From: Streptomyces sp. NK15101
Lineage (GTDB): Bacteria > Actinomycetota > Actinomycetes > Streptomycetales > Streptomycetaceae
Direction: 5' to 3'
DNA: 64,000 nucleotides
Assembly: GCF_020400725.1 (NCBI RefSeq)
Contig: NZ_JAINVG010000024.1
Location: 30,013-94,012, forward strand
The position numbers and the translations under genes were made by a program. Positions 57,257 through 64,000 of this stretch are shown piece by piece. The notes below the pieces were generated by a model. The model saw only the letters and a program-made list of their open reading frames with translations, was not told where the DNA came from and searched no databases. Within the stretch, counting starts at the first letter, position 1; every line of letters starts with the position of its first letter.

Positions 57257-58675
57257 ATGACTCGCACCCGGCTGAGCGCGCTGGCCACGACGGCCGCCCT
57301 CGCCGCCTCCGGCGGTCTGCTCACCGCCACCCCGGCCGCAGCGGCCGTCACCTGCGCCTCCCCCCTGTGGAAGGCGGAGTACTACGCCAACGCCACCCTC
57401 ACCGGCACCCCGAAGCTGACCGCCTGCGACAGCGCCATCGCCGAGAACTACGGCCTCGGCGACCCGGCCGGCGTCACCCTCCCCAAGGACAACTTCTCCG
57501 TCCGCTGGTCGGTGACCCGGGACTTCGGCTCCGGCGGCCCCTTCTCCTTCGCCGCCGAGACCCAGGACGGCATCCGCGTCTACCTCGACGGCGTCCGGAA
57601 GATCGACCTCTGGAAGAACGTCACCACCACCCAGAAGAAGACGGTCAACCTCACGGTCCCGTCCGGCCGGCACACCCTCCGCGTCGACTACGCGGCGTGG
57701 ACGGGCACGGCGAACGTCAAGTTCGCCTACGGGCCCGTCACTTCGGCCACCCTCGACAAGGTCCGCCCGCTCGCGCCGACCGGCGCGACCGTCGCGTACG
57801 ACAGGACCCTGAACAAGGCCACCCTGAAGTGGGCGCCCAACAAGGAGATGGACCTCGCCGGCTACCGCGTCTACCGGCGGCCGAGCACCTCCACCACCTG
57901 GACGAAGATCAGCAGCGCCACCGCGCTCGTCACGTCCGCCTCGTACGTGAACTACCCGCCGCCGACCGGCCAGACCCACCTCTACGAGGTCCGCGCCGTC
58001 GACAAGGCCGGCAACGAGTCCGCCGGCTCCGCCGACCTCACCGTCGTTTCGGTCGACCGGACCCCGACCGCCGCCCCGGCGGGCGTCACCGCCACCGACG
58101 GCGCCACCGGCGTCGTCCTGGCCTGGCAGCCGGTCACGGGCGCCGTGAAGTACACCGTGCACCGGCAGCGCACCGGCACCGCCGACCCCGTCGCCCAGGT
58201 CGCGACCGGCGTCACCGCCACCACCTGGAAGGACGCCGCCGCCGCCGAGCGGACCGGCTACACGTACTGGGTCTCGGCCGTCGACGCCGCCGGCAACACC
58301 TCGGCCCGCACCGCCGTCACCGCCACGCACGACGACTACACGGCCCCCGCCCCGGTCGCCGGCCTCAAGGCGACCCCGCGCGAGGACGGCGTACTCCTGG
58401 AATGGACGCCGAACACCGAGCCCGACGTCAAGCTGTACGAGATCTACAAGGCCGTGCAGATGGACGACGGCGACGGCAACCTCGTCTGGGTCGCCCACCG
58501 CGTCGAGTACCTGACGTCCATCGCCTCGTCCTACCTCCACGAAAGCGCGGCGGACGGCGAGCACGTGCTCTACGGCGTGGTCGCCATCGACACCGCGAAC
58601 AACCAGATCTACTTCGACGACCCGAACCTGAACTGGGTCGAGATCACCGAACTCGGCACGCCCGAAACCGAGTAG
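57257..58675 (+). CDS. Secreted PA14-like/fibronectin type III protein
   Basis: A 472-residue exported protein with signal peptide (LSALATTAALAASGGLLTAT, cleaved near AAAA-VTC). A PA14-like carbohydrate-binding domain covers about 35-165 (WKAEYYANATLTG, FSVRWSVTRDF, FAAETQDGIRVYLDGVRKID, LRVDYAAWTGTANVKFAYGP). Three fibronectin-III domains follow (LRWAPNKEMDLAGYRVYRR-like, VVLAWQPVTGAVKYTVHR, VLLEWTPNTEPDVKLYEIYK). No catalytic domain is present, so it is probably a cell-surface or extracellular binding protein. It sits alone inside the cobalamin locus, with no evident link to B12. Confidence 0.9.
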   Translation: MTRTRLSALATTAALAASGGLLTATPAAAAVTCASPLWKAEYYANATLTGTPKLTACDSAIAENYGLGDPAGVTLPKDNFSVRWSVTRDFGSGGPFSFAAETQDGIRVYLDGVRKIDLWKNVTTTQKKTVNLTVPSGRHTLRVDYAAWTGTANVKFAYGPVTSATLDKVRPLAPTGATVAYDRTLNKATLKWAPNKEMDLAGYRVYRRPSTSTTWTKISSATALVTSASYVNYPPPTGQTHLYEVRAVDKAGNESAGSADLTVVSVDRTPTAAPAGVTATDGATGVVLAWQPVTGAVKYTVHRQRTGTADPVAQVATGVTATTWKDAAAAERTGYTYWVSAVDAAGNTSARTAVTATHDDYTAPAPVAGLKATPREDGVLLEWTPNTEPDVKLYEIYKAVQMDDGDGNLVWVAHRVEYLTSIASSYLHESAADGEHVLYGVVAIDTANNQIYFDDPNLNWVEITELGTPETE

Positions 58676-58684
58676 CACCCACCG

Positions 58685-59407
58685 CTACCGCAGCACCCAG
58701 GCGGCGGCCTCCTCCGGGGTCGCCGCCACCGGGACGCCCTCCGGGACCGGGGGGCGGCGGACGACCACGACCGGAAGGCCCGCCTCGCGGGCCGCCGTCA
58801 GTTTCGGTGAGGTCGCCGCGCCGCCGCTGTCCTTCGTCACCACCACGTCGATCCGCCGGCGGGCCAGGATCTCCCGCTCGCCGTCCAGCGTGAAGGGGCC
58901 CCGGTCGAGGAGGACCTCGGTGCGGGCCGGCATCGGGGCGTCCGGGGCGTCCACCGAGCGGACCAGGAACCACTGCGGGCAGGCGGCGAAGGCCGCCAGG
59001 CCCATGCGGCCGGTCGTCAGGAACACCCGGTCGCCCAGGCCGTCCAGGGCCCCGGCCGCCTCCTCCAGGGACGCGACCGGGTGCCAGTCGTCGCCGTCGA
59101 CGGGGACCCAGCCCGGGCGGCGCAGGGCCAGCAGGGGAACATGGGCGGTGGCGGCCGCCCGGGCCGCGTTGAAGCTGATCCGCTCGGCGAAGGGATGGGT
59201 GGCGTCGATGACCGCGTCCACGGCGTGCCCCGCCGTCCACTCCACGAGACCCTCGACGCCCCCGAACCCGCCGATCCGGACCTCGCCCACCGGCAGCCGG
59301 GGGCTCGCCACCCGGCCCGCGAGGGAACTGGTGACCCGGACCCGGCCGTGCAGCAGTCCGGCGAGGGCGCGGGCCTCGGTGGTCCCGCCGAGAATGAGTA
59401 CGTGCAC
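58685..59407 (-). CDS. cobK: Precorrin-6A reductase (CobK)
   Basis: A 240-residue NADPH-dependent reductase from a GTG: HVLILGGTTEARALAGLLHG at the N-terminus, DAVIDATHPFAERISFNAAR, RVFLTTGRMGLAAF, and VVTKDSGGAATSPKLTAARE near the C-terminus, all CobK/CbiJ hallmarks. It reduces precorrin-6A to dihydroprecorrin-6 in corrin synthesis. It is divergent from cbiD with only 12 bases between the two start codons, so the promoters must lie within the opposing genes or the messages are leaderless. Confidence 0.95.
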   Translation of the reverse strand: MHVLILGGTTEARALAGLLHGRVRVTSSLAGRVASPRLPVGEVRIGGFGGVEGLVEWTAGHAVDAVIDATHPFAERISFNAARAAATAHVPLLALRRPGWVPVDGDDWHPVASLEEAAGALDGLGDRVFLTTGRMGLAAFAACPQWFLVRSVDAPDAPMPARTEVLLDRGPFTLDGEREILARRRIDVVVTKDSGGAATSPKLTAAREAGLPVVVVRRPPVPEGVPVAATPEEAAAWVLR

Positions 59408-59419
59408 AGGAGCCCCTTC

Positions 59420-60538
59420 GTGACTTCAGGCGGCGGGCGTGAGGCCCAACTCAAGCACACCGGCCTCCGCCCGGGATGGACGACCGGTGCCTGTGCGACG
59501 GCGGCGACCACCGCCGCGTACACCGCGCTGCTCACCGGCGACTTCCCGGACCCGGTGACGATCACGCTCCCGAAGGGCCAGACGCCGTCCTTCGCGCTGA
59601 CCGCGGAGTCCCTGACGGCCGGTGCCGCCATGGCCGCCGTGGTCAAGGACGCGGGCGACGACCCGGACGTCACCCACGGCGCCGTGATCCGCTCGACGGT
59701 GCGGCTCCTGCCGCCCGGCTCCGGCGTCGTCTTCCGCGCGGGCCCCGGCGTCGGCACCGTCACCCTGCCGGGCCTCCCCCTGGAGGTCGGCGAACCCGCG
59801 ATCAACCCCGTGCCCCGGCAGCTGATGCGCGAGCACGTCGCCGCCGTCGCCGCCGCGCACGGCGCTCCCGGCGACGTCGAGATCACCGTCTCCGTCGACA
59901 ACGGCGCCGAGATCGCCCGCTCCACCTGGAACCCCCGCATCGGCATCCTCGGCGGCCTGTCGATCCTCGGCACGACCGGCGTCGTCGTCCCGTACTCCTG
60001 CTCCGCCTGGATCGACTCCATCCGCCGGGGCGTCGACGTGGCCCGCGCCGGCGGCCTCACCCACGTCGCCGGCTGCACCGGCTCCACCTCCGAGCGGACC
60101 GTCACCGGGATATACGACCTGCCGGAGATCGCGCTCCTCGACATGGGCGACTTCGCGGGCGCCGTCCTCAAGTACATCCGCCGCCACCCCGTCGACCGGC
60201 TCACGATCTGCGGCGGCTTCGCCAAGCTCTCCAAGCTGGCCGCGGGACACCTGGACCTCCACTCGGCCCGCTCGCAGGTCGACAAGGGGTTCCTCGCCGA
60301 GCTCGCCCGCACGGGCGGCGCCTCCGAGGCCCTCGCCGCCGAGATCACGGCCGCCAACACGGGCCTCGCCGCCCTCCGCCTCTGCGAGGCCGCGGGCGTG
60401 CCCCTGGGCGACCTCGTCGCCGCCCGCGCCCGCGACGAGTCCCTCGCGGTCCTGCGGGGCGCCCCGGTCACGGTGGACGTGATCTGCATCGACCGGGCGG
60501 GGGCCGTGGTGGGGCGGTCGGCGCCGGCCGGGCCCTGA
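59420..60538 (+). CDS. cbiD: CbiD, cobalt-precorrin-5B C1-methyltransferase
   Basis: A 372-residue protein from a GTG with AGGAG eight bases upstream. The N-terminus GLRPGWTTGACATAATTAAY is diagnostic, followed by EVGEPAINPVPRQLM, WNPRIGILGGLSILGTTGVV, GCTGSTSERTV and LTICGGFAKLSKLAAGHLDL. CbiD methylates C-1 of the corrin ring in the cobalt-early pathway. Here it accompanies oxygen-dependent CobG and late chelatase CobN, as in other actinobacteria that lack CobF. Confidence 0.96.
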   Translation: MTSGGGREAQLKHTGLRPGWTTGACATAATTAAYTALLTGDFPDPVTITLPKGQTPSFALTAESLTAGAAMAAVVKDAGDDPDVTHGAVIRSTVRLLPPGSGVVFRAGPGVGTVTLPGLPLEVGEPAINPVPRQLMREHVAAVAAAHGAPGDVEITVSVDNGAEIARSTWNPRIGILGGLSILGTTGVVVPYSCSAWIDSIRRGVDVARAGGLTHVAGCTGSTSERTVTGIYDLPEIALLDMGDFAGAVLKYIRRHPVDRLTICGGFAKLSKLAAGHLDLHSARSQVDKGFLAELARTGGASEALAAEITAANTGLAALRLCEAAGVPLGDLVAARARDESLAVLRGAPVTVDVICIDRAGAVVGRSAPAGP

Positions 60539-60597
60539 GCTGGCCGGGTCCTCATATGCGCGCGACAGGCCGTGCGGCGGCCGCCGAGAATCCCGGG

Positions 60598-61161
60598 ATG
60601 ACCGACTTCTCGCACAAGCCCACCCTCACCGGCGACCGCGTGGTCCTGCGCCCCGTCACCGAAGCGGACGTGCCCGCGCTGCTGCCGCTGTTCGAGGACC
60701 CGGAGGTCACCCGGCTCACCGGCAGCCACACGTCCTTCGACGAGGCGGCCCTGGTGCGGTGGTACGGCTCGCGCGGCGCGCGGGACGACCGGCTCGACCT
60801 CGCCGTGGTCGAGCGGGCGACCGGCCGGGTCGTCGGCGAGGCCGTCCTCAGCGAATGGGACCCGGACAACGAGAGCTGCGCCTTCCGGATCGCCTTCGTC
60901 CCGGACGCCGTCGGCCGGGGCCTCGGCTCGGAGGCGACCCGCCTGGTCGTCGGCCACGGCTTCGAGGCGCTCGGCCTCTACCGGATCCGGCTGGAGGTCT
61001 ACGCCTTCAACCCCCGCGCCCGCCGCGCCTACGAGAAGGCCGGCTTCCGGGCGGAGGGCGTCCTGCGGGGCGCACTCCTCTGGGAGGGGGAGCGGGTGGA
61101 CGCGACGGTGATGTCGGTGATCGCGCCGGAGTGGGGCGGGGCCCGTCAGACGGTCGGGTAG
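60598..61161 (+). CDS. GNAT acetyltransferase (RimJ/RimL type)
   Basis: A 187-residue acetyltransferase from the ATG at 60598: LTGDRVVLRPVTEADVPALL, FRIAFVPDAVGRGLGSEATR (acetyl-CoA loop GRGLGS), HGFEALGLYRIRLEVYAFNP and RRAYEKAGFRAEGVLRGALL. This is the Acetyltransf_3/RimJ-RimL group, which modifies protein N-termini or small molecules. Its 3' end overlaps the convergent unknown gene by 16 bases. Nothing links it to cobalamin. Confidence 0.93.
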   Translation: MTDFSHKPTLTGDRVVLRPVTEADVPALLPLFEDPEVTRLTGSHTSFDEAALVRWYGSRGARDDRLDLAVVERATGRVVGEAVLSEWDPDNESCAFRIAFVPDAVGRGLGSEATRLVVGHGFEALGLYRIRLEVYAFNPRARRAYEKAGFRAEGVLRGALLWEGERVDATVMSVIAPEWGGARQTVG

Positions 61162-61823
61162 CCGATCTCCGCGATGTCCTCGGCCAGGTCGGCGAGGGTC
61201 ACCTCGGGGTTGAGGGCCGCCACGAGCTCCGGGGTCAGGGGCCGCAGGGCCAGGACGTGGCGGACGGCTTCGACGTCGACCCGGGTCTCGTAGTAGTCCG
61301 AGGCCCACTCGGCGTACGCCTCCGCCGAGCGGTCCGTCAGCAGGCGGAGGAGGCGGACGGAGCCGTCCGGGTCCTCGCGGCCGTCCAGGTCCGGGAACTC
61401 GACCGGGCCCGTCCGCCACTCCGTGTCCGTGGTCCCGCGCCACAGACAGGCGGTGGTCACGTGCACCCCGTCCTCGTCCGTGAACGCCGGCTCCGTCAGG
61501 TACTCCCGGAAGGCCTCGGGGACCCCGTCGAGCACCCCGGGCCAGGTCCGCCCGTCCGCGAGCGGCCCGAAGGGGCTCAGCGGCGACTCGTGGTCGAAGA
61601 CGCGCGCGAACGCCCCCGCCGGGGAGAGGACGATCGTGTACTCGTCGCCCGATCCGTCCTTCATCGACGCCAGCTGCTCGGTCTCCGACCAGTGCGCGTC
61701 GAAGGAGTAGTACCGGCTCTCCCACTCCGGGCTCAGGACGGCGTCCAGCATCGCGAGTCCCCGTGAGTGGTCGCGCAGTTCCTCGATGCCCGGCAGCGCC
61801 CGGGCCACGTCGTAGACGGTCAC
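61146..61823 (-). CDS. Hypothetical protein (225 aa)
   Basis: A 225-residue acidic protein from a GTG at 61823 (MTVYDVARALPGIEELRDHS). Features include SRYYSFDAHWSETEQLASMK, EYTIVLSPAGAFARVFDHES and a C-terminal helix ALNPEVTLADLAEDIAEIGY. Similar proteins are common in Streptomyces without assigned function; the shape recalls SUKH-like or immunity-type small proteins, but this is not secure. Divergent from the bL37 gene, with about 100 bases between. Confidence 0.7.
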   Translation of the reverse strand: MTVYDVARALPGIEELRDHSRGLAMLDAVLSPEWESRYYSFDAHWSETEQLASMKDGSGDEYTIVLSPAGAFARVFDHESPLSPFGPLADGRTWPGVLDGVPEAFREYLTEPAFTDEDGVHVTTACLWRGTTDTEWRTGPVEFPDLDGREDPDGSVRLLRLLTDRSAEAYAEWASDYYETRVDVEAVRHVLALRPLTPELVAALNPEVTLADLAEDIAEIGYPTV

Positions 61824-61922
61824 GGGACCATTCAAGACCGTGGCACCGACATGCGGCACTCCGGCCCCGCTCCTAGGCTGGCCACGGCAGAGTTCCCCGT
61901 TCCCCGAGCGAGAGGGAGTCCC

Positions 61923-61997
61923 ATGGCGAAGCGCGGCAACAAGAAGCGGGCCCGCAAGAAGAAGAAGGCGAACCACGGCAAGCGGCCCAACGCCTGA
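61923..61997 (+). CDS. Ribosomal protein bL37 (24 aa)
   Basis: A 24-codon gene with a GAGAGGGAG ribosome binding site. It encodes a very basic peptide starting MAKRGNKKRARKKKKANHGK and ending RPNA. From memory this is nearly the same as bL37 of the mycobacterial 50S subunit, a 24-residue protein found by cryo-EM that binds 23S rRNA. Streptomyces carry a close homologue. It is usually missed by annotation because of its size. It stands alone here, followed by the convergent cobM gene. Confidence 0.88.
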   Translation: MAKRGNKKRARKKKKANHGKRPNA

Positions 61998-62021
61998 GGC
62001 GCCGGACCGCGGTCGGGACCG

Positions 62022-62771
62022 TCAGCAGGCGTGGCGGTCCCGCGCCGGGTCGTACAGGTGGCTGTCGCGGAACTCCGACGCCGCCAGCGTGCGGCCCACG
62101 ATGATGACGGCCGTCCTGGTGATGCCCGCCGCCTTCACCTGCTCCGCGATGTCCTCCAGGGTGCCCCGCAGGACCACCTCGTCCGGGCGGCTGGCCATCG
62201 CGACGACGGCGGCCGGGCAGTCGGCGCCGTAGTGGGGGACGAGCTCGGCGACGATCCGGTCGACGTAGCGGGCGCCGAGGTGGAGGACCAGCAGGGCGCC
62301 GCTGCGGCCCAGGGTCTCCAGGTCCTCGCCCTCCGGCATCGGCGTGGCCTGCTGGGCGATGCGGGTGAGGATCACCGTCTGGCCGACGGTCGGGACCGTC
62401 AGCTCCCGCTTCAGCGCCGCCGCGGCCGCCGCGAAGGCCGGGACGCCGGGCACGACCTCGTACGGGATGCCGGCCGCGTCCAGGCGGCGCATCTGCTCGG
62501 CCATGGCGCTGAAGACCGACGGGTCGCCGGAGTGCAGCCGGGCCACGTCCAGGCCGGCCTCGTGGGCGGCGGTGATCTCGGCGACGATCTGGTCGAGGTC
62601 CATCTTCGCCGTGTCGACGAGCTTCGCGTCCGGCGGGCACTCGGCGAGCAGCTCGGTGGGGACGAGGGAGCCGGCGTAGAGGCAGACCCCGCACCCGGCG
62701 AGGGTCCGCGCGCCGCGCACGGTGATCAGGTCGGCCGCGCCGGGGCCCGCGCCGATGAAGTAGACGGTCAT
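62022..62771 (-). CDS. cobM: Precorrin-4 C11-methyltransferase (CobM)
   Basis: A 249-residue tetrapyrrole methylase from the ATG at 62771, overlapping the cobL stop by 4 bases. It shows MTVYFIGAGPGAADLITVRG, CLYAGSLVPTELLAECPPDA, ARLHSGDPSVFSAMAEQMRR, PYEVVPGVPAFAAAAAALKR and LTRIAQQATPMPEGEDLETL, all typical of CobM/CbiF. It methylates C-11 of precorrin-4 using S-adenosylmethionine. Co-translated with cobL. Confidence 0.97.
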   Translation of the reverse strand: MTVYFIGAGPGAADLITVRGARTLAGCGVCLYAGSLVPTELLAECPPDAKLVDTAKMDLDQIVAEITAAHEAGLDVARLHSGDPSVFSAMAEQMRRLDAAGIPYEVVPGVPAFAAAAAALKRELTVPTVGQTVILTRIAQQATPMPEGEDLETLGRSGALLVLHLGARYVDRIVAELVPHYGADCPAAVVAMASRPDEVVLRGTLEDIAEQVKAAGITRTAVIIVGRTLAASEFRDSHLYDPARDRHAC

Positions 62772-63940
62772 TGCTCTGTTGAACCCTTCGTTACGGACCA
62801 CTGGGTGACGGGCATGGCCTGGCGCCAGCCGGTGAAGCCGCCCACGGGCACGGCGGTGGAGACGGCGAGCCGGATCAGTTCGCCGCCGTGGCGGCCGTAC
62901 CACCGGGCGAGCAGCGCCTCGGACTCCAGCGTCACGGTGTTGGCGACGAGCCGGCCGCCGGGCGGTAGGGCCTCCCAGCAGGTGTCGAGCAGGCCGGGGG
63001 CGGTGAGGCCGCCGCCGATGAAGACCGCGTCGGGGGTGGGCAGGCCGGTGAGGGAGGCGGGGGCGGGGCCGGTGACGACGCGCAGGCCCGGTACGCCGAG
63101 GGCGTCGGCGTTGCGGGTGATGCGGGCGGCCCGTTCGGGGGACTTCTCGACGGCGATCGCCCGGCAGGAGCGGTGGGTCCGCATCCATTCGACGCCGATG
63201 GAGCCGGAGCCGCCGCCGACGTCCCAGAGGAGTTCGCCGGGGGCGGGGGCGAGGGCGGCGAGGGTGGCGGCGCGCACGTACCGCTTGGTGAGCTGGCCGT
63301 CGTGCTCGTACGCCTCGTCGGGGAGTCCGGGCACGGCGCCGAGCCGGAGGACGCCCGGGTCGCGGGCGCAGTCGAGGGCGAGGACGTTGAGGGGGTCGGT
63401 GCGCCCGTGCGGCCAGTCGGCGGCGGTCCCGTCGAGGAGCCGCTCGGCGGGGCCGCCGAGCTGTTCGAGGACGCGGATGCGGGTGCCGCCCCAGCCGGTG
63501 GTGCGCAGCAGTTCCGCGACCCGCGCGGCCGTGTCGGCGCCTTCGCTGAGCACGAGCAGGCGGCGGCCCTCGTGCAGGGCGGCGGAGAGCGCGGCGAGCG
63601 GCCTGGCGACGACGGAGAGGGTCTCGACGGCTTCGAGGGGCCAGCCGAGCCGGGCGCAGGCGTACGAGACGGAGGACGGGTGGGGGTGGATGCGGAGGCG
63701 GTCGGGGCCGGTGGTCTCCGCGAGGGTGCGGGCGATGCCGTAGAAGGAGGGGTCGCCGCTGGCGAGGACGGCGACGGCGCGGCCCTCGTGGGCGGCGAGC
63801 AGTCCGGGGACGGCGGGGCGGAGGGGGGAGGGCCAGGCGATCCGCTCGCCGGGGCAGTCGTCCTCCGGGAGGAGGCCGAGCTGGCGGGGGGCGCCGAGCA
63901 GGACCTCGGCGGCGCGCAGGGCGCGGCGGGCGGGCTCCGG
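62768..63940 (-). CDS. cobL: Precorrin-6Y C5,15-methyltransferase (CobL), 5' end missing
   Basis: Readable for about 390 codons. The CbiE-like half has LLPEDDCPGERIAWPSPLRP, VAVLASGDPSFYGIARTLAE and HPHPSSVSYACARLGWPLEA. The CbiT-like half has LLWDVGGGSGSIGVEWMRTH, IAVEKSPERAARITRNADAL and DAVFIGGGLTAPGLLDTCWE. CobL methylates C-5 and C-15 and decarboxylates the acetate at C-12. The frame is good up to EPARRALRAAEVLLGAP near 63937, then runs into a C-rich low-complexity tail, so the first ~20-25 residues cannot be read. The stop overlaps the cobM start. Confidence 0.93.
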   Translation of the reverse strand, partial: PEPARRALRAAEVLLGAPRQLGLLPEDDCPGERIAWPSPLRPAVPGLLAAHEGRAVAVLASGDPSFYGIARTLAETTGPDRLRIHPHPSSVSYACARLGWPLEAVETLSVVARPLAALSAALHEGRRLLVLSEGADTAARVAELLRTTGWGGTRIRVLEQLGGPAERLLDGTAADWPHGRTDPLNVLALDCARDPGVLRLGAVPGLPDEAYEHDGQLTKRYVRAATLAALAPAPGELLWDVGGGSGSIGVEWMRTHRSCRAIAVEKSPERAARITRNADALGVPGLRVVTGPAPASLTGLPTPDAVFIGGGLTAPGLLDTCWEALPPGGRLVANTVTLESEALLARWYGRHGGELIRLAVSTAVPVGGFTGWRQAMPVTQWSVTKGSTEQ

Positions 63941-64000
63941 GGGGCCCCCCCCCCCCGCGCCCGCGCGCGGGCGGCGCCCCCCGGCCGCCCCCCCCAGCGG
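63938..64000. other. Low-complexity C/G-run tail, probable assembly edge
   Basis: The last ~60 bases consist of G and C runs (12 C at 63945-63956, further C6 and C8 runs) and cannot be aligned with the expected N-terminus of CobL. Such runs are typical of low-quality contig ends rather than of coding DNA. Confidence 0.6.

Noticed and set aside
1..64000. CRISPR array
   Set aside because: No regularly spaced repeat-spacer pattern was seen; the tandem repeats at 30.17 and 40.26 kb have no spacers.

Overview
The window is high-G+C actinobacterial DNA that reads as a Streptomyces chromosome. Evidence is the strong G/C third-position bias, GTG/TTG starts behind purine-rich ribosome binding sites, Streptomyces-type small proteins, an actinobacterial tRNA-Gly(CCC) and a cobalamin locus. 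The last ~60 bases are C-run low-complexity sequence and look like a contig edge.

Left part (1-17 kb), accessory DNA. Positions 1-3.7 kb are the transfer/replication end of an actinomycete integrative and conjugative element (AICE, pSAM2-like): a partial replication initiator, a DUF2637 membrane protein, a TraB/FtsK-type DNA pump, two small co-translated proteins, and a divergent GntR repressor with operator-like repeats. A gene-poor structured stretch follows (3.7-5.3 kb). At 5.3-8.5 kb lies a tight leftward operon of very small proteins, a DnaJ-type zinc-finger peptide, a radical SAM/SPASM-like enzyme, a 54-residue peptide starting inside the enzyme's stop codon, and a GNAT acetyltransferase. 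I read it as a probable undescribed RiPP-type locus carried by the element. Next come a divergent XRE-TPR regulator, a NUDIX hydrolase, and a low-G+C two-gene unit (membrane protein plus 1134-residue STAND-like ATPase) that looks like a defence system. A duplicated 3' end of the phosphoribosyltransferase gene and a DUF4240 pseudogene mark old recombination at 14.5-16.4 kb.

Middle part (16.4-48 kb). Phosphoribosyltransferase, dcd and tRNA-Gly(CCC) are core genes. The tRNA 3' half is repeated at 21.75 kb (51/52 identical) and, decayed, at 28.02 kb, as expected for attachment sites of successive insertions. Between these copies lie a secreted FG-GAP protein, a cold-shock / DEAD-box helicase / CBS-like / SCO5918-family block, a MerR-like regulator, and a broken RHS gene with a readable C-terminal toxin-like domain and a candidate immunity gene. 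From 28 to 48 kb there are ordinary metabolic and regulatory genes: aldo/keto reductase, FAD oxidoreductase with divergent TetR, glutamate decarboxylase with an APC transporter, a ThrE-like exporter, a 2-hydroxyacid dehydrogenase, and MarR/DoxX and GntR/DUF1648 pairs. A cluster of gene fragments sits at 39.5-40.3 kb.

Right part (48-64 kb). An ABC-F protein is followed by the cobalamin corrin-ring genes: cobN under a cobalamin riboswitch, the overlapping cobG-cobH-cobIJ operon, divergent cobK/cbiD separated by 12 bases, and cobM-cobL running off the edge. Interspersed are a secreted PA14/fibronectin-III protein, a GNAT, an unknown protein, and a 24-residue gene for the actinobacterial ribosomal protein bL37.
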